This document shows, one piece after another, positions 58,035-64,000 of a DNA stretch of 64,000 nt. The notes under the pieces are model-generated. The model saw only the letters and a program-made list of their open reading frames with translations. It was not told where the DNA came from and did no database searches. The stretch is taken from the NCBI GenBank assembly GCA_012862575.1, contig BLSF01000024.1, forward strand, positions 2,843 to 66,842, written 5' to 3'. A program made the translations under genes and the position numbers. Source of the DNA: Parietichytrium sp. I65-24A. Lineage: Eukaryota; Sar; Bigyra; Thraustochytrida; Thraustochytriidae. Each line of letters opens with the position of its first letter. Position 1 is the first letter of the stretch.

Positions 58035-58134
58035 GGTGCGCGGACGAGGCCAATCTATATTTTGTGCATCGCAAAATCGCAAAGTGTCCGCGTACGCCAC
58101 TGTTCCAGTAAAAAAAAAAGAAAAAAAGATCAAA

Positions 58135-59031
58135 ATGGAGCGCGGGCAGCTGCAGGAGGAGTGGTCGCTGGGGTCGTTCGACGGGCGCACGACGTCGCAA
58201 TCCGCGCTGCATGACGCTGTGCATCGCGGCGCTGTCCATGGCGCAGCGCTGGAGCGGCTGAGCGGCGCGGGAAAGCCCTCGCGAAGAGCGGGCGGACCAC
58301 ACGAACTGGCGCGCGGCGACGTGGACTGGGCGGGCAACGCGCTGCCGCTCTCCCACAAGCGTTCCGCGACCGCCTCCAACAGCAGCAACAACAGCAGCAA
58401 CAATAGAAACAACAGCTACAGCAGCAGCATTGCCGCGCACAATGGGTTCCTCTCGGTGGCCCCGTCGGCAGAGCGCTCCGGTGCGAAGGGCAGAGCGGCG
58501 ACGGCGACGGATGTGCGGTGGGAGTGCTCGGAAGGAGTGCGGCAGAGCTGTCCGGGAGGCTTGGAGGCGGGCGAATGGAAGTCCAGTGCGCAGGAGATGA
58601 TGGAGGCCGCGAGGAGGACCTCCATGGCGGCAGATGGCGTGAATAGGAAGGCGACTGGCGGACGGGCGCAGGGACTGCACAACCCGGCGGCTGGCAATGT
58701 TGGTGGCAATGGTGGTGGCAATATTGGTGGCAATGGAAATTGGATGGCCGGGCAGAATTCGACGCAGCAGTTCCAGCAGTTTCAGGTGCACGCCCCGGCG
58801 AATCCAGCGGCGCTGGCCAAGAGCGGCAACTTCTTGCAGGGGATCAGCTCGCTGGACATCGCGCGCGATCTGAGGCCGCATGGCTACAGGAACGAGCTGG
58901 AGGGGGCTGGCCTCGGAAACAAGGCGAAGAGGCAAGGGACCGGCCAAGGGGACACGCTGATTCTGGAGAATTACAAGCAGAGGGTGCCTGGGTGCACGTA
59001 CCACTCCGCACTCAAGCACCAGCAGAGATGA
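58135..59031 (+). CDS. Orphan Asn/Gly-rich protein, 298 residues
   Basis: The first ATG in a CAAAATGGAG context is at 58135, after an A-rich leader. The protein is polar with low-complexity stretches: an Asn/Ser run (about residues 82-100) and GGN repeats (about 185-200). Short, more conserved-looking segments at the beginning (QLQEEWSLGSFDGRT), middle (KSSAQEMMEAARRTSM) and end (FLQGISSLDIARDLRPHGYR, then ILENYKQRVPGCTYHS) are separated by linkers. This looks like a disordered regulator with short linear motifs. No family is recognised; no membrane or signal segment. Confidence 0.6.
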   Translation: MERGQLQEEWSLGSFDGRTTSQSALHDAVHRGAVHGAALERLSGAGKPSRRAGGPHELARGDVDWAGNALPLSHKRSATASNSSNNSSNNRNNSYSSSIAAHNGFLSVAPSAERSGAKGRAATATDVRWECSEGVRQSCPGGLEAGEWKSSAQEMMEAARRTSMAADGVNRKATGGRAQGLHNPAAGNVGGNGGGNIGGNGNWMAGQNSTQQFQQFQVHAPANPAALAKSGNFLQGISSLDIARDLRPHGYRNELEGAGLGNKAKRQGTGQGDTLILENYKQRVPGCTYHSALKHQQR

Positions 59032-59689
59032 CACTGGAGCGTTGAAAGCAGCCTTCGAAAAGCGTTTCGGGCTGTGACTGGGATCAAATGGGATTGGGTG
59101 CGAGTGGAGTCAAATGTCCCACCCTTCGCATCTCGAGTACTTGTCTCGTTTCCCCCCCCACCACCCTCTGGGGTGGAGTATAAGAACTTTTTTCTCGAAC
59201 ATGCGTAGACTAGAGTAGAGCGAACGCACAGAGAAGAAAAAAAGTCAATCTATACTCTGCATATTTTGCTGTGTTCTATACTCTGCTCTTCGCTGTGCTA
59301 TGCTGTGCTAAATTGTACTTATTTTTTTTTTTTTTTCCGCGCTGTCATTATCTCAATCGTTCTTTCTTCTATTGTCCATTTCAATCATTGAACTGAACAT
59401 TGATTGGACGAAAGAGTTGAATGGGGGGTAAAAACCTTTTAAAAAAATTATACTTACTGTCAATTCATCTCTCTTTGGCCAAGATGATTACTCCTCCTAT
59501 CATCGGGAGGTATAAAAATAACGATGACATCGTCATGAAAGGCGTGAGCTTCGCCCGCCCAGGGCAAAGCAATCCACTCATTCATTCATCTCGTACATGA
59601 TGCGGCCGAGGGCACCATGACCACTATCGCGTCTAGGGCACTGTTGAGTAGTCGCACTCAGTCAGTCAGTCAGTCAGTCACTCACTCAC
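59032..59689. other. Convergent spacer with short repeats
   Basis: This 0.66-kb spacer between converging genes includes a poly-T run near 59322-59336 and (CAGT)n/(CTCA)n repeats at 59659-59690, which run into the EDRF1 stop codon. Nothing else was seen. Confidence 0.45.
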
Positions 59690-59690
59690 T
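59659..59690. repeat. (CAGT)n and (CTCA)n tetranucleotide repeats
   Basis: About five CAGT units and three CTCA units abut the 3' end of the EDRF1-like gene; its TGA stop overlaps the end of the array. Confidence 0.85.
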
Positions 59691-62600
59691 CAAGAGCTGT
59701 TCCGCAAGAGGCTCTCAAACTCAGCTTTGGCTTGCGCTGCCGACGGACCCGTCAGGCGCTTCAGCGCCAGTGTGAAGTGCCGCTTAGCGAGCTTTACAAG
59801 GGTCTTGTAATCCGATCCAGGGCCGAGATGGACTATGGAGGATCGGTCCTGCGCACAGATCCAAGACAGATGAGACCCGAGGTGATAGTGAATGGCAGCG
59901 GCCTTCTCCTCGGCTACTGCTGAATTTCTAAAGTTCTCGTAGGTGCTAAGGGCCACGTTCAGGTGCACCAAGGCGCGCTTCGAGCAATCCGCTCTAGTTT
60001 CGAACTGCGAAGCCTGGCCGAAGGTTCCTTCCGTACATGCGGTTCTGTACATGACCCCAAGCGTGAACAGGTTCATGGCTTCTTCGAGCTTGAGTCGCTG
60101 GGTCCAGGTCTTGTCCACAGACTTCATGTAGCCTTGCGCTTCCCTCAAGTACATGAGACCTTGTTCTATGTACTGGCGCTGTGTCTCCATGCGCTCTGCG
60201 GGCAGCTTACTCTTCTCAGACGCGCACGAGTGGCCAAGGCTCCGAAACATATGGTTCAGATTGATGAACACCAGCGCGACGTTCGAGGCATCGCCTGCCG
60301 CGCGGAACTGCTCACCGGCAACAAGATACGCTGCCTTACCTTCCGACCACCGCCCATTAGCTACACGAAGCTTGCCCACTTCGTTCCAGGCATTCGCAAG
60401 GCGCCAGTCAGCGCGGACGCAGTGGTCCTGAAAGTCGATGGACTGGTCGCTGCCCTCGGAAACGCATCGCTTGTACAGCGTGCATGAGACTTGATACAAA
60501 GAGATACCAATGAGACAGATGCACTCCGAGGCCACAAGGTTTTCGGCATTCTCGCCAATTTTTAAACTTGGGGACTCAAAGCAAAGGTCGATCCCAATGT
60601 TGAGTTGCTGCGCCAGCGACACAAGCCTCAGTTTGATCTTCTCTGCGTACTCTGACCACGTTTTGGCGGACCGGTGGTTGGGCCCCATATTGGCGCTGTG
60701 TATCACCCTCTTGGACATTTCCAACACTACGCTCCCCAAAAGCTGGAAAGCCTCCGCCAAGTCTTCTGTTCGGTGCGATTGACCCCAACCAGGCTTCCAT
60801 TGGTCAAATGTCCCAGCGCACAAGAGGCCATGCTGAACCGCTTCGATGGTCTTGTCCAGGTTACCCACCCGCTGGTGCTCGTACGCCGCCATGAGAAAGC
60901 AATAGAAGACCCTGCTCTGTAGTTTGCGCTCAATCTCGAGCAGCGCTTCTTCAGCATCAGAGTTCTTCCCCACACTCTCATGGGTGGTACCGTCGACGAC
61001 GGGGGGCGGCTGTGCAGCCGCTGATTGCTTTTCGCCCCCAGCCGGGCTTGGGGAAGGCGGGGCGTTGGAAGATTGTGTCGAGGTATCGTGGTCGTCCATG
61101 TCCGCGCAAGATCGGCGGTACGCCCAAAGACAATTCAGCACCAGCTGCCAGTGAGCCAAGGCGTATCGAATCTTGATGGTTAATACTGCTTCCGGCTGAA
61201 CTCTTTGTTTCTCTCGCCAGCTCTCCACAGCTTGCTTCTGAATAATCTCAGCCTCTGAGATGTATGTCTCCGCGACGTGCTCGTTCAACTTGGCCTGCAG
61301 AACCAGTCGTGGAGGACCGCCATCCGCCAAGATGTCTTGCAGAAGCTCAAGGGACTTCATCAACAATTCGCGTTCTCGAGCAAGCAGACTTAACCTTTCC
61401 GCATCAGTCAATGGTGCTGAAGGAGGAGACCTGCTGCTCCCTCGTTTGGTAGTCTCCGCCTGCGGACGCAGTTTAGCTGCATGCTGCATTGCAACCCGAT
61501 AGCAGAGCATTGCCATCGTGTACATCCATCGCTCTCTAGCTTGCTTTGAAATGCGTTGTGCGGCACTGCCCATTTCGCACAAGTGAATGACGTTACTATT
61601 TTGCTGTTTGAAGAGCCAATAGGCCTCCCCGGGGACAAGCCGCTCCTTCAGAAAGTGGAGGAGCTGGGCGACCTTTCGCTCCAGAATACGCGGCGAAAAC
61701 GCCGATCGTGTGATCTTGCGATTGTCCTCGTACAGCTGATGGCTCCCGATCAACTTTGGAATATCCTCCGTGTTGTATATGCGGTAGTCCCTGATGGCCC
61801 CATTCTGGTGCAAACACAGCGCGAGCCGCGGAACTCCGGCGAGCCTATTCTCCAAATACAAATCGAGACATTTATTGTCGCTTAGTTGCTTGGAGACGTC
61901 GTGCAGCTGCGACGACAGTGGCGCGTTGTGCTCATCCTTGAAAACCAGCAGCTTGGAACCCACCACGATCTCCATCCCGTCAAATGTCCAGCTCAGCGTT
62001 CTCCTGAACCCAGCAACCTCCGCCACCCTCTCGGCACCGACCTTGCCTGCCGTCGCGTAATAATTGAACCTCCTTCGCAGCTCCTCCAACTCGCGCTCCT
62101 CCTCGTCCTCCTTGGCATCCCTGCGCATTTTCCGAAACGCATTTTTAGCACTCCTTTCTCTCGCATCGTGTGCATGTGCATGTGCATTATGTGCATGCTC
62201 ATCTTGATCTGTTTCGTCCCCAGCTTCAAGTCGCACCTCGGCGTCCTCCGCGTGGTGCAGCACCCAGTGCAGAACGCCCGCTCCCATCTCTGCCATCTGC
62301 GCCTTTGCGCCCACGCGTCCCACATTCGCTTGCCCATCCATGCGTTCACCACACATCTGCTTGGCTGTCACATCTCCAACGCCAAATTCAGTCGCGCCAT
62401 CTTGTCCAACTCCATCTGCATGCTCCTCTCCTTCATTGCGTCCGTGCTCAAGCTCGTGTCCATTCTCATGCCCATTATCGTGTTCACATTCACATTCACG
62501 TTCACGTTCGTATTCGTATTCATATTCATGCTCTCCGAGGAACACGGCTCCTCCTGCGCGGCAAACCTGCAGGGATACTGCGCTGGATGTGGAATATGGC

Positions 62601-63427
62601 AGCGCAAACAACGCTTTCAACGACGACGCGCTACCGATAAAGTCCGGTTCTTCCGCGCCGTCCCGAAACGCCTGCTCCATCAGCCACCACGCGTCTTCTT
62701 CCGCGAGCCGGTTCTCCACCGCAGAACCCGCCGAAGGGCCTGCAGGGCCCGCAGAACCCGCCGAAGGTGCTGCGTCCGAGCGAGGCGAGGCGGAGTCGGT
62801 GGAGAAGGAGGTTGGGTTCTGCGCGGGAGAACCGGGGCGCCAGAGCCGGTTCCAGCGGTCCACGCGCGGGGAGACGTGCGCGGGTGGTGGGGGAGGGTGG
62901 GACGACTGTCCGTGGAAGGCGGGTTCCGTGTCGAGATCTGGCAGGAGGAGGTCCGGCGTGGGTTCTCGGAAGCGGAACCGCTGCTGCTCGAACACCACGC
63001 TCGGGTTCCCGGGCGGGTTCTCCTGCGGGAACCACACGTCGAACGCGAGGCGGCCGTACTGCGGTTCCGACGCCTCCGACTGGCTCCCGTCGTCCGAGCT
63101 CCTGCTACTCCTACGGCTCCTGCTACTTGCACTCTTACTCGCCGAGAGCGAAGAACCGGAACCGCCCCTTGCCGTGGTTGGCGAAAGAACCGGGGAACCG
63201 GACCGCACCTGGTCCACCAGCCGCAGGCTCACCAGTCCCGAAAGGTTCCCCAGCTCGTCGGCCTCCTCCGCGGGGCCGGTTCCCGGTTCTTCAAACCGAT
63301 TCTCCTCCTCCTCCTCCTCATCATCATCATCATCATTAACACTAATCCTTTCTTCTTTTGGAACCAGAATTCTCGGCGGACCCGGGTCTGGTAACAGTCG
63401 CGCTTCATCGTCCTGCGGTGAGACCAT
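59690..63427 (-). CDS. EDRF1-like protein
   Basis: The 1245-residue protein resembles erythroid differentiation-related factor 1. The central family blocks are visible: LDLYLENRLAGVPRLALCLH followed by RIYNTEDIPKL (about residues 520-560), and PGEAYWLFKQQNSNVIHL (about 600). The C-terminal half is helical with TPR-like repeats. The N-terminal 330 residues are low-complexity: an Asp/Glu run at 31-42 and a Glu-Tyr/Glu-Arg/Glu-Cys dipeptide run at about 299-315 made by a hexanucleotide repeat. In animals EDRF1 affects transcription; the role in protists is unknown. I chose the ATG at 63427; the frame is open upstream with ATGs to 63769, but those residues look non-conserved and overlap the likely 5' UTR. 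Intronless. Confidence 0.78.
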   Translation of the reverse strand: MVSPQDDEARLLPDPGPPRILVPKEERISVNDDDDDEEEEEENRFEEPGTGPAEEADELGNLSGLVSLRLVDQVRSGSPVLSPTTARGGSGSSLSASKSASSRSRRSSRSSDDGSQSEASEPQYGRLAFDVWFPQENPPGNPSVVFEQQRFRFREPTPDLLLPDLDTEPAFHGQSSHPPPPPAHVSPRVDRWNRLWRPGSPAQNPTSFSTDSASPRSDAAPSAGSAGPAGPSAGSAVENRLAEEDAWWLMEQAFRDGAEEPDFIGSASSLKALFALPYSTSSAVSLQVCRAGGAVFLGEHEYEYEYERERECECEHDNGHENGHELEHGRNEGEEHADGVGQDGATEFGVGDVTAKQMCGERMDGQANVGRVGAKAQMAEMGAGVLHWVLHHAEDAEVRLEAGDETDQDEHAHNAHAHAHDARERSAKNAFRKMRRDAKEDEEERELEELRRRFNYYATAGKVGAERVAEVAGFRRTLSWTFDGMEIVVGSKLLVFKDEHNAPLSSQLHDVSKQLSDNKCLDLYLENRLAGVPRLALCLHQNGAIRDYRIYNTEDIPKLIGSHQLYEDNRKITRSAFSPRILERKVAQLLHFLKERLVPGEAYWLFKQQNSNVIHLCEMGSAAQRISKQARERWMYTMAMLCYRVAMQHAAKLRPQAETTKRGSSRSPPSAPLTDAERLSLLARERELLMKSLELLQDILADGGPPRLVLQAKLNEHVAETYISEAEIIQKQAVESWREKQRVQPEAVLTIKIRYALAHWQLVLNCLWAYRRSCADMDDHDTSTQSSNAPPSPSPAGGEKQSAAAQPPPVVDGTTHESVGKNSDAEEALLEIERKLQSRVFYCFLMAAYEHQRVGNLDKTIEAVQHGLLCAGTFDQWKPGWGQSHRTEDLAEAFQLLGSVVLEMSKRVIHSANMGPNHRSAKTWSEYAEKIKLRLVSLAQQLNIGIDLCFESPSLKIGENAENLVASECICLIGISLYQVSCTLYKRCVSEGSDQSIDFQDHCVRADWRLANAWNEVGKLRVANGRWSEGKAAYLVAGEQFRAAGDASNVALVFINLNHMFRSLGHSCASEKSKLPAERMETQRQYIEQGLMYLREAQGYMKSVDKTWTQRLKLEEAMNLFTLGVMYRTACTEGTFGQASQFETRADCSKRALVHLNVALSTYENFRNSAVAEEKAAAIHYHLGSHLSWICAQDRSSIVHLGPGSDYKTLVKLAKRHFTLALKRLTGPSAAQAKAEFESLLRNSS

Positions 63428-63937
63428 CGTGCGAGCTCTCCCGGAGAGAGAGCCGGCTGGCGCCGCGCGGACAGTTGAAAGTGTGCGCGAGGACGCTGTG
63501 ATGGAGGTCTCTTGGAGGGGAGGGGCGCGAGGTGCCGGTGAGAGAGCGAGAAAACACGCGAGAAAAGCGAGACTGGTGCGTGGGAGATGCGTGTCTGCTG
63601 GGACCCAGCGGGTTGGGTAGGCCTGTATAAGGCTCGCTACGACCTTCTGGAAGGTTGAAAAGGTGATAAACTTGTTCAATTGATTGAAAAGCACGTATTG
63701 CAAAGGTGAAGGTGTCTTGGGACATCTTGGGACACCGCGAGAGAACATCAATTTGGAGGCACTGCGCATTGCAATGTGTTCCTTGAGGTCCACTAATGAC
63801 CTGCAAAATTCAGTACGAGACCAAAAAATAGACTTGAGAGGACCTCAGCGAATGCACATGCATTTTTTTTTTCAAATGCAACACGCCAGCACCCGCCTTC
63901 GGCAGTCTTCGTCGTGCTTGAAAGTTGCGCCAAAAGA
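63428..63937. other. Gene-free stretch
   Basis: This holds the presumed promoter of the EDRF1-like gene, and contains a TATA-like GTATAAGG near 63624 and a poly-T run near 63864. No gene was recognised. Confidence 0.35.
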
Positions 63938-64000
63938 ATGCTGCTGCCTTACGCTCAACAACCTTCGCGCGATTCTTTTCGTGCAGCTCGGCTCATTCAA
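63938..64000 (+). CDS. Possible 5' end of a gene running out of the window
   Basis: An ATG in an AAAAGAATG context opens a frame of 21 codons that is still open at the window edge (MLLPYAQQPSRDSF). It is too short to recognise and could be chance. Confidence 0.22.
   Translation, partial: MLLPYAQQPSRDSFRAARLIQ

Larger units (their letters stand above)
56920..58134. other. Gene-free stretch with microsatellites
   Basis: This 1.2-kb interval holds GAAA and GAAT microsatellites (about 57464-57605) and a 7-bp (GTCGTTT)n run at 58007-58034, about 100 bases upstream of the next ATG. No gene was recognised. Confidence 0.45.

Noticed and set aside
1-64000. tRNA, rRNA, CRISPR arrays and transposon terminal repeats
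   Set aside because: I looked for tRNA T-loop motifs, rRNA-like blocks, regularly spaced repeats with unique spacers, and paired terminal repeats around ORFs, and found none I could support.

Overview
This is nuclear DNA of a compact, intron-poor eukaryote. It carries a small-subunit-processome protein (UTP12/WDR3), an EDRF1 homologue, a UBA5-type E1, a mitochondrial complex I subunit (NDUFB7), a peroxisomal acyl-CoA oxidase ending in SKL, a class C GPCR and a vanin-type amidase. Most genes are single uninterrupted reading frames; I could support introns in only three (a LYR-motif protein, the acyl-CoA oxidase and NDUFB7), each with one short GT-AG intron. This gene set and architecture fit a labyrinthulid/thraustochytrid-like protist or a unicellular red alga; the sequence alone does not decide between them. 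Starts are placed on ATG codons.

Left half (1-33 kb): mainly housekeeping and membrane genes separated by 0.1-2.4 kb: vanin-like amidase, DUF2254 membrane protein, a six-span orphan membrane protein, a GT77-like glycosyltransferase, a spliced LYR-motif gene, a GABA-B-like receptor, a PLP aminotransferase preceded by a Pro/Ala/Gln-repeat protein, an SVOP-like MFS transporter, a UBA5-like protein lacking the expected catalytic cysteine, a coiled-coil orphan, UTP12, and a polytopic LRR protein. Several minisatellites and a two-unit tandem repeat lie between genes.

Middle (33-39 kb): accessory DNA. A deleted relic of the NLR gene family sits at 33.3-33.6 kb, followed by closely packed orphan ORFs (35.3-38.8 kb) and a 387-base assembly gap.

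Right half (39-64 kb): acyl-CoA oxidase, then a locus rich in TIR signalling genes. There is a TIR protein with a long acidic N-terminus (41.9-44.3 kb) and a 1484-residue TIR-TIR-NACHT-WD40 STAND protein (48.0-52.4 kb) with twelve WD repeats of exactly 120 bp. The second half of a near-identical copy lies at 53.8-55.1 kb. A small unknown gene follows each NLR copy, so NLR plus small gene is a tandemly duplicated unit. A single N at 53819 marks where the assembly jumps from the first small gene into the middle of the second NLR, so the array is probably collapsed here. The combination of paired NLR and small gene, a nearby TIR effector-like gene, and a distant relic resembles an expanding self/non-self recognition locus, like the HET-E/NWD genes of fungi. 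It is the most interesting part of the window. An orphan Asn-rich gene and the EDRF1 homologue close the window.
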